In this document: in pieces, positions 41,777 to 51,699 of the stretch
Position numbering within the stretch: the first letter of the stretch is position 1
Layout: each line of letters starts with the position of its first letter
NCBI GenBank assembly: GCA_911728435.2
Contig: OU452204.1
Coordinates: 3,720,001-3,784,000 of the forward strand
DNA length: 64,000 nt
Direction: 5' to 3'
DNA from: Apoderus coryli
Lineage: Eukaryota; Arthropoda; Insecta; Coleoptera; Attelabidae
Translations under genes and position numbers: made by a program
Notes under the pieces: generated by a model
Databases searched by the model: none
Seen by the model: only the letters and a program-made list of their open reading frames with translations
What the model was told of the DNA's origin: nothing

Positions 41777-41975
41777 TGTTGTTTTAGATGTATATACAAA
41801 CGCAGTAACTCACTATTAAACTGTGATAAACTAATTTATTAATATAGACTGACAATATATAATATGATAATTATAATTTTTTTGAATTGACACTGACACT
41901 ACTAATAATAAAATATATTATATAGTGTGTCATAATATTTCAAACTAAGTAGGTAAATATTAATTTTTTACAACA
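41777..41975 (-). repeat. Copia 5' LTR
   Basis: Bounded by TGTTG and CAACA. Lacks 4 bp present in the 3' LTR. Confidence 0.95.
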
Positions 41976-42004
41976 ATTACGACACGAGCGTAGCGAATGT
42001 CTTA

Positions 42005-42339
42005 AGGCAGAGACAGACTAGTATCACGTTACGTGAGATCACACGCTAGCACGCAATGTCACGGCACCTTCTGAAATCTACAATACAATTTGTGCGTGCT
42101 TATAAGTGGATTTAGAAGCAGACTACGGTCACCTCATGCAGTTCACGTCAAGTTATACGCGGCGGCATAATTTTGTTATTTCAAATTTACATTTTCGGCA
42201 CGCCTACTATATCACGCATGAGAGCACTGTTTCTCTTTTGCACATAATTATCGAACATTAACCATTGTTGTCATAGATGTGATAATAAAAAGGTTTGAGA
42301 AATTATAAATTAGTACATAAAGTTTTATTTTTAAAGCAC
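42005..42339. repeat. PIF/Harbinger-like terminus and hAT 3' flank
   Basis: TTA then AGGCAGAGACAGACT and TATCACGTTACGTGA match the terminal repeat of the element at 58295-59436. The partner end is not identified. The remainder is the non-coding flank of the hAT pseudogene. Confidence 0.5.
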
Positions 42340-43036
42340 TCAAAGTTTCGATGGGAAATCAGTCTTTATAGAGTGGCTGAATATTTCACATGTTTTAAAA
42401 TGTGTCAAATATTTTTTACGTAATTGCAATTGAAATAGTATTTTTTTCTGCCTGAAGGATTTGATATTGGTGTATAAATGAGGGAGAAGCTGATTTTCTC
42501 CTTGCAATCTCAAATTCAGTTCGTTCATATGACTTGTCAAATCGATTCAGAATGCACATTTCCACAGCCATTCTCTATTTTCTCGATCTCTCCTCGAAGT
42601 TCAAAAAAGCGCTTAAGGACTTTTCCGCAAATAAGTCAACGTACGGCAGTATGATATGGTAAGTTATTTTCTCCAATATCTTCAATCAACACGCGGAATT
42701 GTCGGTGATTAAGCCCAGTGGATCTGATGAAAACAACTGGTTTTAGATCTTGAGACATATCCAAACATTTTCCGCACAACGACTGCTCATGAATGACACA
42801 ATATAAGACTAATGGTTTTCTACAGCCTTTGATACCAGTGCAATCACTGCTTTATTTTTAGCACACATATTTTTCACTCCATCAGTTGTGATAGATTTCA
42901 AGTTCTTCCATCGAACGTTCTTTTATTAATGTCATTTTCAACTCACTTAAAAATATCTGCCCCACATGTCGTGCCGTGAATACTATCAATATCTTGATAT
43001 TAAACTTCTTGAAGTTTTCATATACTTCATAGCTTT
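42340..43036 (-). pseudogene. hAT transposase, C-terminal part (split by BEL)
   Basis: Minus-strand fragments read DGVKNMCAKNKAV, HEQSLCGKCLDM, IRSTGLNHRQF, YHTAVRW, GKVLKRFFELRGEI and HMNELNLRLQGENQLL, the successive motifs of the GTF2IRD2/ZBED-like hAT transposases. Only the last part (42340-42540) is open; stops and shifts interrupt the rest. Its N-terminal part continues at 49492, on the far side of the BEL element. Confidence 0.8.
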
Positions 43037-43334
43037 TGTTACCAACCAAATAATACTCGAAGGACCGTAATTATTAATCTCATTGAATTTTAAACATAAC
43101 TTTTAATAATCAACTCTTAACAATAATTAAATTACATAAATTGTGTTTGGCGTGCACATTACAATTATTATATTATATTAATTAACAAATTAGTACTGCG
43201 CGTGGGTGAGAAGATGGCGCTATAGGGTTGCAATTAAGTGACTATGATTATGTAATCATCAATTTGCAACAGGACCGTAATATAAATTTAGAAAAATTAA
43301 AAATAATAATAATTTGTATTTACATATTGGAACA
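43037..43334 (-). repeat. BEL 3' LTR
   Basis: 298 bp, preceded in sense by the purine tract. Confidence 0.96.
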
Positions 43335-43346
43335 TTCTCCCCCCCT
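43335..43346 (-). promoter_or_regulatory. BEL polypurine tract
   Basis: In sense, GGGGGGGGAGAA sits immediately before the 3' LTR; primes plus-strand synthesis in LTR elements. Confidence 0.85.
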
Positions 43347-43363
43347 TGAAGCATTTGCTTCAA

Positions 43364-46300
43364 CTAAGCATTATTACCTTCAAATGGTAATGGGCATATT
43401 TTAGTAATTGGACGAGTATATACTCCTTCCTTTGTTTTAATTTTAGCCATTCTAACTTTACTATCAGAACCTACAAAAACTTCTAATATTAGACCCAAAG
43501 ACCATTTTAAAGGTGGAAGGTTTTCATCCTTTAAAAGAACTACTGTACCTTTTTTCAAATTTTTACTAGGATGTAGCCACTTTGGCCTATTTTGTAGTCG
43601 AGTTAAGTACTCTACTGACCACCTTTTCCAAAAGTTTTGTTTAATTTTTGAACACAGTTGATAAAAATTCAATCTGTTTTCAGGTGTGTCTGACACGTCC
43701 TTCTCGGGAACAGAAGTTAAAGGTTCTCCTATTAAAAAATGTGAAGGTGTAAGACAACTTAAATCAGCCGGGTCAGACGAAAGAGGGCATAGTGGCCTAG
43801 AATTTAGTATTGCTTCGATCTGAGCTAATACCGTTGTCATTTCCTCAAAAGTTAAAAGCAAATTACCTACGATTCGCCGAAGATGGTATTTTGTGGATTT
43901 TATTCCTGCTTCCCACAACCCACCCCAGTGTGGACTGGCTGGTGGAATGAATTTCCACTCAACTTCTCGGTTAATCAGAAAATCATTTATTTTTGCCAAA
44001 TTGTCGTTGCTTTTAAAAAACCTGTAAACATCCTTCAATAAATTATTTGTGCCAGTGAAATTTGTTGCGTTATCGCTGTAAATAATAGACGGGCAACCTC
44101 GCCTAGCAATAAATCTCTTTAATGTGTGGAGAAATGCCTCTGAAGTCAAACTACTGACTAATTCTATGTGGATGGCCTTAGATACCATGCACACAAATAA
44201 TGCAATATAAGCTTTACTAGTTACAGAACCTTTTATTCTAAATTGCTTGATAGTAATTGGACCCCCAAAATCTATACCTATTTTTAAGAATGGGCGGGAA
44301 ACAGAAACTCTATCTACTGGAAGCGCACCCATAATTTGTGTTAAAGTTTTCGCTCTAAATCTGAAACAGATTACACAATCCTTAATAGCGGACTTTACTT
44401 CTCGCATGCCATGAATTGGCCAAAATTTTAATCGTAGATTCGCTAATACTCCCTGTGGACCTGCGTGACCAAGTTTAATATGTTCCAATTTAATTAGCAG
44501 CCTGACTACATGATTTTTAGCAGGAAGTAATATTGGAAATTTTTTATTATAATCTATGTCAAGTTTACTTAACCTACCATTTACTCTAACTATTCCCTTA
44601 TTATCTAAAAATAGATTCAAATGATTTAACAAACTATTACTTGAAACTGCCTGATGATCATGATCTACTTGGGATTTTAAAATCTTAATTTCACTTGAAA
44701 AACATTCCTGTTGAATAAGCCACACAATTTTTTCTGTCGAATCTTTCATTTCTAATAATGTCAGCGGACCAGAAATTTTATTTTTATGTGAAAATCTTAA
44801 ACAATAAGCAACAGTACATTGCAGTTTGCTAAACTTTGAAAATCTTTTCCAATCTATTACTGAATCTATGACAACTTGAGTGAGCACAACATTTCGCTGT
44901 TCTGGTAATTTTTGATCATGCGAAATAGTAAACTTAGAATAATTTATATTATAGTCCAATAAAAATGTAGGCCCATGCCACCAAATTACCTTTGATAAAA
45001 TATGTGAAACTGTTGATCCTCTAGAAATAATATCCGCAGGATTATCCTCAGACCGAACATGATTCCATTCATAATTTAATGTTAACTCCTGAACCTCTGA
45101 CACCCGGTTAGCTACAAAAGTAGTCCAACGGTTTGGCGCTGAATTTAACCAACATAAAACGATTTTAGAGTCTGTCCAGAGGTAAACTTTTGAATTCCGT
45201 AAGTCTAATGCAGATACGACCTTATGAACTAGTCTGGATAGCAACACCACCCCACATAGCTCTAGCCGTGGTAAACTTACCGTTTTTAACGGTGCTATAC
45301 GAGACTTTGAACACAGAAGATTACAAGTAACAGATTTATCAGAATAAGTAGCCCTAATATAAATGCATGCTCCATAGGCTAACAGAGAAGCATCTGAGAA
45401 GCCGTGAATTTGAATTTCAATAACTTCCTTGTTATCAAACAAACATCTACGTATTTGTAAATCACATAATTTTTGTAAATCACCAAAAAATTCTTTCCAT
45501 TTTTGTAAAATTGTAGAGGGCAATTCTTCATCCCAACCCACCTTACTAACCCATATTTCCTGCATGATAATCTTAGCTTTTACAACAATTGGACCGATAT
45601 AACCCATGGGATCAAATATTTGTGCTATCTTAGATAACACCATACGTTTAGTAATATTTGTAACCCCATGCTGATCACATTGATCAACTGCTGGCAAAGT
45701 CACTTTAAAAACATCATGATGTGGAAGCCACACTATGCCTAAAACTTTACTAGACGAACCCTCATCACAAATATCCACCTTGGTATCTTTGTGACTACTT
45801 GTTTCAACAGATTCGATCAAATGTGGGTTATTAGAACACCACTTATGTAGAACAAATCGTCCTGAACCCAATAACTTAATTAATTGATCCCTAAGTTCAA
45901 TTGCTTCAGACATCGTATTCGCTCCACAAAGAATATCATCCACATAACACTGTTCCAACACTGCCCTACTGGCAAGTGGATAATTTAAGGATTCTTCTTT
46001 AGCTAGTTGATTCAAGCATCTAGTAGCCAAAAAAGGTGCTGAATTTGTCCCATACGTTACTGTCTGAAGTTCTATGATTTGAAGCAAATTTTCAGGATTA
46101 TCCCTCCACAAGATATTTTGGAGAAAACGTTGATTTGGATTGATTTGTATCATTCTGTACATTTTCTTTATATCAGTAACCAGAACATAAATAAAAGTAC
46201 GAAACCTGCATAAAATTTCAAAGAGCTCGGGCTGAACTGGAAACCCTTTTAACATAATGTCATTTAATGACAACCCAGATGAAGTTTTACACGAACCATC

Positions 46301-48721
46301 AAAGACGACACGTAATTTTGTCGACACTGCTTCTTCTCTTATGACACAATGGTGAGGCAAAAATACTCTATGTTTATTGCACCTATCATCAACCTTTGAT
46401 TCTATTACTTTTCCATGTCCTAATCTGACATACTCATCAATAAAATCTTTATATTGCGAAAACAATCTTGGATTCCTAGCAAACCTATTTTCCAATGATC
46501 TAAACCTTTGTACCGCTGCAGTTATAGAATCGCCTAATCTTAAATGATCATTACTATTTCTCATGGGTAAATCCACCTGAAATCTTCCATCATTATATCT
46601 GATACATGATTTCATGAACTGCTGTTCACACAATTTATCTTCAAAGGATAAAACTCTTTTATTATTAATCTCCTCCATTTGCCAAAACTTAGGAATTATT
46701 TCATTTAAATCACCTACATCTGATTGACAAAATAAACTAGTATTTACACAAGAATATTTAGTAACTTCAAACACACTTGAATCCATATTTTTATTAGCAC
46801 TTGTTGGTGCCTGACCACCAACAATCCATCCCAGTAGTGTATTTTGAAGCACTGGCAACCCTGGACCTAACCTAATTATATCCGGAAGAATAATAGAAAA
46901 ATAGCAATCTATTGACAATAGCATGTCAATTTCGGAAGGCACATAGTATTTAGGATCTGCCAATTTTAACCCATTTGGTATAGATATCTTATTTGCATCT
47001 ACCAACATTTGTGGCATTTTAGCCGTAATTGTATCCAATATAGCACACCTAGTTTCCATTTTAAACAGATTATTTTGTGATTCCAATATTAAATTAACAG
47101 TTTTATCAACCCTACTTATGGTGTTCCCAATACCACCAATTGATATATTGGTATCATAAATCTTTGTGCCCCTTAACTTTTGAAATAGACTGGAACTAAT
47201 AAAATTATTTTGTGAACCTGAATCTAGCAATGCTCGTGCCTGTACCTTAATTCCTTCATATGTAATTAAATTAACCTGTGCCGTAGCCAATAAAATTTGA
47301 GAATTAGAGGTTCCCGAAAATGCTACAACAGCATCTTGTTTGGTCATTTGTTCTGAACTTGCATAAACCCTGTTTGATTTATTATATACACCTACAAGTG
47401 CATTGCTTTGAGAAAACCCTTGATTTGTAGTTTGTCGTGAATTATCTTCCCGGTCATTATTTCTAGCCTGAGTGTTCCCGTTTTGACCCGGGGATAATCT
47501 TTCGCTAGTTACCCATTCCTCATGTAATAAAACATGATGTCTTCTGTTGCAAACATTGCATCGTTTAGCCCTACACTGGTTTACAGTGTGTGTTTTCCCG
47601 ATGCACATATAACATAAACGATTATTTTGCACGAACTGACGTTTCTCTGTTATATTTAAACCTATAAATTTGAAACATTTAACAATATCATGTCCTTCAC
47701 GATGACAAAAAATGCATTTTAGTTTATGTTCATTAGATCCTTGCCCTTGAGCTACCAGAGAAGTTTTATTATGTTTTTCCTTTACCCCTGAGTGATAACC
47801 AGCCTTACTGGTATCACTCTCTATATTTTCCAAAGCTACACAACGTTTTTCCAAAAACCCAAGAAAGTCGTCAACTGTTGGCAACATTGCCGAAGCCGCG
47901 GAAACATCCTTTTCTAACTGGTAAGCCTTGTGTGTTTGATAATCCAATTTTTGAGTAAAAAGATACACTAAAAGCACATCCCACTCCTTAACCGGCAATT
48001 TAAGAGCTTTTAAGGAATTTAAATGTTGTCTAATATGTGTTAAAAATAGCCTCAATTGTTTACCTGTACCTTTTGTCATAGGAGGAGTGTCAAGCACACC
48101 CTTTAAATGAGCATTTATTACAATTAATTTATTATCAAATCTTTTTTTTAATAAATCGAGGGCATTTACATAATTATCATTTGTTAATGGCAAATCATTA
48201 ATTATATTAGAAGCCTCTCCAGACAAAGCTCCCTTGAGATAAAGAAATTTTTGAACATTATCTAATGCTGAATTATTATCAATAATAGCTGTAAAGAGAT
48301 CAAAGAATGTTCGCCAATCCTCTATTTTACCTGAAAAAGAAGGTGTATTCAAATTTGGTAATTTATTAGTGTTGTTATGAACATGAGGTGCAATACTATT
48401 TTGAGAAGACTGTTGCAAATTTGAATTGATTTCATTATTAAGTTGCAAATCGCTAAATTTTTTAATAACACCTTTTATTTTTGACCATACTGATAAATAC
48501 TTTTCTTCAATTCCATCCCTATCGCCACTCTCATCTAAATCTATAGCTTCAATTTGCATTTGTAAATTACAATATTCCTCGTATTTACGTTGTAAAAAAC
48601 ATTCTCTAGTAATAAACTCACTTACATCTAAATTCACATTATTTATATTATTTATAACAAATGTTTCTAACTTAGTGATTGAGGTTTTCACAACAGCTCT
48701 TTGTTTTTTAAGAACTTCCAT
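43364..48721 (-). CDS. BEL/Pao gag-pol polyprotein, intact
   Basis: 1785 codons without interruption. Domains in order (approximate residues): coiled N-terminus, DUF1759-type gag (FSGKIEDWRTFFDLF, near 128), CCHC knuckles (CIFCHREGHDIVKC near 335, CYMC...TVNQC near 370), retropepsin (ALLDSGSQNNF, about 500), RT (TDIKKMYRMI near 860 and YVDD near 927), RNase H (LWTDSKIVLCWL near 1185), integrase zinc finger (H...H...CVICFRFR near 1440), integrase core (GIDFGG near 1483, YSDNATNF near 1550, HWGGLWEAG near 1597) and a DUF5641-type end. Length and order match full BEL/Pao. No envelope ORF. Confidence 0.97.
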   Translation of the reverse strand: MEVLKKQRAVVKTSITKLETFVINNINNVNLDVSEFITRECFLQRKYEEYCNLQMQIEAIDLDESGDRDGIEEKYLSVWSKIKGVIKKFSDLQLNNEINSNLQQSSQNSIAPHVHNNTNKLPNLNTPSFSGKIEDWRTFFDLFTAIIDNNSALDNVQKFLYLKGALSGEASNIINDLPLTNDNYVNALDLLKKRFDNKLIVINAHLKGVLDTPPMTKGTGKQLRLFLTHIRQHLNSLKALKLPVKEWDVLLVYLFTQKLDYQTHKAYQLEKDVSAASAMLPTVDDFLGFLEKRCVALENIESDTSKAGYHSGVKEKHNKTSLVAQGQGSNEHKLKCIFCHREGHDIVKCFKFIGLNITEKRQFVQNNRLCYMCIGKTHTVNQCRAKRCNVCNRRHHVLLHEEWVTSERLSPGQNGNTQARNNDREDNSRQTTNQGFSQSNALVGVYNKSNRVYASSEQMTKQDAVVAFSGTSNSQILLATAQVNLITYEGIKVQARALLDSGSQNNFISSSLFQKLRGTKIYDTNISIGGIGNTISRVDKTVNLILESQNNLFKMETRCAILDTITAKMPQMLVDANKISIPNGLKLADPKYYVPSEIDMLLSIDCYFSIILPDIIRLGPGLPVLQNTLLGWIVGGQAPTSANKNMDSSVFEVTKYSCVNTSLFCQSDVGDLNEIIPKFWQMEEINNKRVLSFEDKLCEQQFMKSCIRYNDGRFQVDLPMRNSNDHLRLGDSITAAVQRFRSLENRFARNPRLFSQYKDFIDEYVRLGHGKVIESKVDDRCNKHRVFLPHHCVIREEAVSTKLRVVFDGSCKTSSGLSLNDIMLKGFPVQPELFEILCRFRTFIYVLVTDIKKMYRMIQINPNQRFLQNILWRDNPENLLQIIELQTVTYGTNSAPFLATRCLNQLAKEESLNYPLASRAVLEQCYVDDILCGANTMSEAIELRDQLIKLLGSGRFVLHKWCSNNPHLIESVETSSHKDTKVDICDEGSSSKVLGIVWLPHHDVFKVTLPAVDQCDQHGVTNITKRMVLSKIAQIFDPMGYIGPIVVKAKIIMQEIWVSKVGWDEELPSTILQKWKEFFGDLQKLCDLQIRRCLFDNKEVIEIQIHGFSDASLLAYGACIYIRATYSDKSVTCNLLCSKSRIAPLKTVSLPRLELCGVVLLSRLVHKVVSALDLRNSKVYLWTDSKIVLCWLNSAPNRWTTFVANRVSEVQELTLNYEWNHVRSEDNPADIISRGSTVSHILSKVIWWHGPTFLLDYNINYSKFTISHDQKLPEQRNVVLTQVVIDSVIDWKRFSKFSKLQCTVAYCLRFSHKNKISGPLTLLEMKDSTEKIVWLIQQECFSSEIKILKSQVDHDHQAVSSNSLLNHLNLFLDNKGIVRVNGRLSKLDIDYNKKFPILLPAKNHVVRLLIKLEHIKLGHAGPQGVLANLRLKFWPIHGMREVKSAIKDCVICFRFRAKTLTQIMGALPVDRVSVSRPFLKIGIDFGGPITIKQFRIKGSVTSKAYIALFVCMVSKAIHIELVSSLTSEAFLHTLKRFIARRGCPSIIYSDNATNFTGTNNLLKDVYRFFKSNDNLAKINDFLINREVEWKFIPPASPHWGGLWEAGIKSTKYHLRRIVGNLLLTFEEMTTVLAQIEAILNSRPLCPLSSDPADLSCLTPSHFLIGEPLTSVPEKDVSDTPENRLNFYQLCSKIKQNFWKRWSVEYLTRLQNRPKWLHPSKNLKKGTVVLLKDENLPPLKWSLGLILEVFVGSDSKVRMAKIKTKEGVYTRPITKICPLPFEGNNA

Positions 48722-49193
48722 AGTTTATAAGTGCTCCAACTACGTATGAATATGAATTAATTTTACTAAAAACTAAACCAAAAACTTAATTAACTTAATA
48801 AATCAACACTTTTTAAAAAACCTTAACTATACTCCTGCCCTGTATTACCTAATACCTAACGAAATAAAATATTATGTAGGTACCTATCCTGGTGCACCCA
48901 AACAATGAAAATTTAATAATTTTACAAAATAAATAATTATCTTTACCCCAATCTATCAAATAAACATATTTTCAAATGAAAACACGAATAGTTTTTACCA
49001 CTCAATTCCAGTTGTTTCTTCTTGTTAAAAGTATTACTCTTCAAAATAATTAAATATCTGACCTGCTTTTAACATTACTCGACTTCTTTTTCTTACAGTA
49101 ACCAAACTTTACGTGTGACGTGAAATTTCAAATTTTCAAACACATTTTTTTTTTCAGTCAATTTTCCAACTATCCGGCTCGTTTGGACCAAAA

Positions 49194-49491
49194 TGTTACC
49201 AACCAAATAATACTCGAAGGACCGTAATTATTAATCTCATTGAATTTTAAACATAACTTTTAATAATCAACTCTTAACAATAATTAAATTACATAAATTG
49301 TGTTTGGCGTGCACATTACAATTATTATATTATATTAATTAACAAATTAGTACTGCGCGTGGGTGAGAAGATGGCGCTATAGGGTTGCAATTAAGTGACT
49401 ATGATTATGTAATCATCAATTTGCAACAGGACCGTAATATAAATTTAGAAAAATTAAAAATAATAATAATTTGTATTTACATATTGGAACA
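49194..49491 (-). repeat. BEL 5' LTR
   Basis: Appears identical to the 3' LTR. Confidence 0.96.
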
Positions 49492-49970
49492 GCTTTTATA
49501 TACCCCGCAAATAAAAATCAATACAGCAGTATCTGACATATCCGTTGACTCATCCAAGGCTAGTGAAAACCACTAAGGTGTCCATTTTTCTCAGACAGTT
49601 GAGATGATATATTTTCTGCGATGTCTGGCACCCTCCGAGCCATGGTGTTTGCTGACAAACTGACACGTTTAAATAAATTTACCTTTTCATATTTCTTTTA
49701 TCATTTCTCCATCGGTGAGTGGTTTTCCACGTTTTCCGATTGCAAGAGCTACATGAAAGCTTGCGCGAGTTGCAGACTCTTGTTCAGTAATCGCTTTGGT
49801 AAACAAAGTTTGCTGCGATTTCAGTCCGCACTTCAAAGCTTCAAATTTTTTCGTCCGCGAACTTTCTGTATATTTGGAGTAAATTTGAAGATACTTCAAT
49901 TCATAGTGTTGGCTAACGTTAAATTCTCTGCGAACAGCTATGGTTATTACTGGACTCAATCACAAAATAC
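49492..49970 (-). pseudogene. hAT transposase, N-terminal part (split by BEL)
   Basis: Open 49687-49959: VRREFNVSQHYELKYLQIY (BED-finger end), KKFEALKCGLKSQQTLFTKA, ATRASFHVALAIGKRGKPLTDGE. It then runs on, with shifts, through LSANTMARRVEDIAE-like and LDESTDMSDTA blocks to the insertion at 49492. Together with 42340-43036 it makes up one transposase, already decayed before or after BEL insertion. Confidence 0.82.
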
Positions 49971-50498
49971 TGAAAGTTCCATTTATGTTAGAACGTTCTG
50001 CATTAACTGTCTATTTTTCGCTTCTTTTCCATACTATTAAATGACACACAAAAACAAGAAGTAAAATTAAAATACTGTTATGCACGGGTGTTACTTTATT
50101 TCACAATAGACAGTTTCGCTTCCTTCGCCTTTCCTACGCAAACTGCCACACAGTTGCTCCTCTATCTTAAGTGATCGGAATCGACTCGGCGCCCCAGGCC
50201 TATTGTATGATAACCAGATAAGATAATAAAAATATTTTTTAAAGGGCTAAATTGAGTTGCGCTAAGGCCCATTTTGGGAAAGCAAAATTATTTTTCCAAT
50301 TTCGTAAAATGGAGAAAATGACGTCATCAATGTTATTGTCCACGAACATACATGTATTTTGCTACAATCGAAAAGATTTATTTTTTTCCAAACAATTTTC
50401 GAAAAAAAAAATTTATCTCTTTTCTTTAAAAAGTTAGCGCGCCCCGAGGCGCGCCCACACAAAAAAATACTTAAATATTATTTAATTTAGCCATGTTA
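49971..50498. other. hAT flank and a dispersed repeat
   Basis: 50190-50400 is repeated in inverse orientation at about 56640-56830: GGCGCCCCAGGCCTATTG, AAAATGGAGAAAATGACGTC and CCACGAACATAC against their mirrors. No coding seen. Confidence 0.55.
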
Positions 50499-50968
50499 CC
50501 AATCAAATGCTCCATGGAAAACAATTATTCTGCTTGATTATTAGTGACAACTGTTGTCAAAATAATTATTATTTAATTGTCAAAATAATGAATACTATAT
50601 ACGGAAGGTAATTATTTACAAAGTCTATACCAAAAAAGTGTTCTTGACCAACGAAAATATATGATTTTATGAACAAAAAAATGTTTTTCAAGATATTTGA
50701 CTTAACCATGTAAATCATCAAATCACAACTTTTTGGTTTATTATGTAATTTTTATTATTTTCTTTGTCGAAAAAATATGGCTGACAATTGAAAGAAACAA
50801 AGATGATGAGACGAAGATGACATTGCCTGTACTATATAAAACCAAAACGCATCTTTTGCAATAAATTAAACAATTACTATATTTTTCAAAACAAAATAAA
50901 CAACGTAAATTTCAATAACTGAAAGTAAATAACCTTAAAAATTGATATCCATTAAACAAACAAAACAT

Positions 50969-51670
50969 TTATAATAAATTTTCTATATGCTCGCCCGCAA
51001 CTTCTAAACATTTATCTAATCTTCGCCTGATCTCTCTTGTTGTAGCCTTCCGCATTTCTCGTGAAATATTCGCACACGCATCGCGAATTTTCTGTTTTAA
51101 ACGTTCTACGTTTCCATTAGGGGTCCAATAAACTTGATTTTTTAATGTTCCCCACAGAAAAAAATCCAAGGGGGTCATATCCGGGGATTTAGGCGCCCAT
51201 TCTGTAGGTCCATTTATTCCAATCCATTTAGTACCATAGGTATTATTTAAAAATTCTTGGACTACCCTTGATTTATGTGGTGGAGCCCCATCATGTTGAA
51301 ACCACATGCTTAAGCGCAGCTGTAGGGGTAATTTTCCAGCAGAAGAGGAAGTTCTTGGTGCAAAAATCGCAAGTAGTTAATGTCATCCAATATTTTTTCA
51401 AATAATACGGTATATTTAAATGGTTTTCAATTGTTCCACACCACACATTTATGCCAAAGTGGCCTTGATTCTCGACTTCATTAACGTAATGTGGATTTTC
51501 GCTAGCCCATTAATAGTGCTCATTTTTTCGGTTCAGCTTACCATTACTGACGAAGCGACTTTCATCGGTACACAGGATATGTTCAAACAGTCGACAATCT
51601 CGTGTTTCCAAATTAACCATCATTTGTGCTATGAAATTGAGCCTTTTTTCGGTATGTCTCTCAGATAAAT
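50969..51670 (-). pseudogene. DD41D mariner transposase, catalytic part
   Basis: Middle block (from 51670): RLNFIAQMMVNLETRD and FEHILCTDESRFVSNGK with the first Asp. A frameshifted stretch follows with FGINVWCG. Then an open block (50969-51307): WFQHDGAPPHKSRVVQEFL with the second Asp and SPDMTPLDFFLWG with the third, 41 residues apart, ending AGEHIENLL. Hence DD41D. Confidence 0.87.
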
Positions 51671-51699
51671 ATTCTACACAGAAAAAAAAACTTGGTTTA

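Larger units (their letters stand above)
37589..41975 (-). mobile_element. Copia (Ty1/copia) LTR retrotransposon, nearly complete
   Basis: LTRs at 37589-37791 (203 bp) and 41777-41975 (199 bp), TGTTG...CAACA, differing by a 4-bp indel and a few substitutions. ATTAC flanks both sides (37584-37588 and 41976-41980), a 5-bp target duplication. Transcribed right to left: primer site, gag, protease, integrase, RT, RNase H, which is the copia order. One frameshift separates the reading frame into two. Confidence 0.96.
43037..49491 (-). mobile_element. BEL/Pao LTR retrotransposon, complete
   Basis: 298-bp LTRs at 43037-43334 and 49194-49491, TGTTACC...TTGGAACA, that look identical base for base. The 5-bp target duplication GCTTT lies at 43032-43036 and 49492-49496. 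A single 1785-codon ORF fills the interior. The leader (48722-49193) begins next to the 5' LTR with TTTTGGTCCAAACGAG in sense, the presumed primer site. A G-rich polypurine tract abuts the 3' LTR. Apparently a young and possibly competent insertion. Confidence 0.97.

Noticed and set aside
43364..49491. BEL element as an endogenous virus with envelope
   Set aside because: No second ORF or membrane protein between pol and the 3' LTR.
49621..50040. 139-codon plus-strand frame
   Set aside because: Antisense of the hAT transposase N-terminus, whose motifs are on the minus strand.
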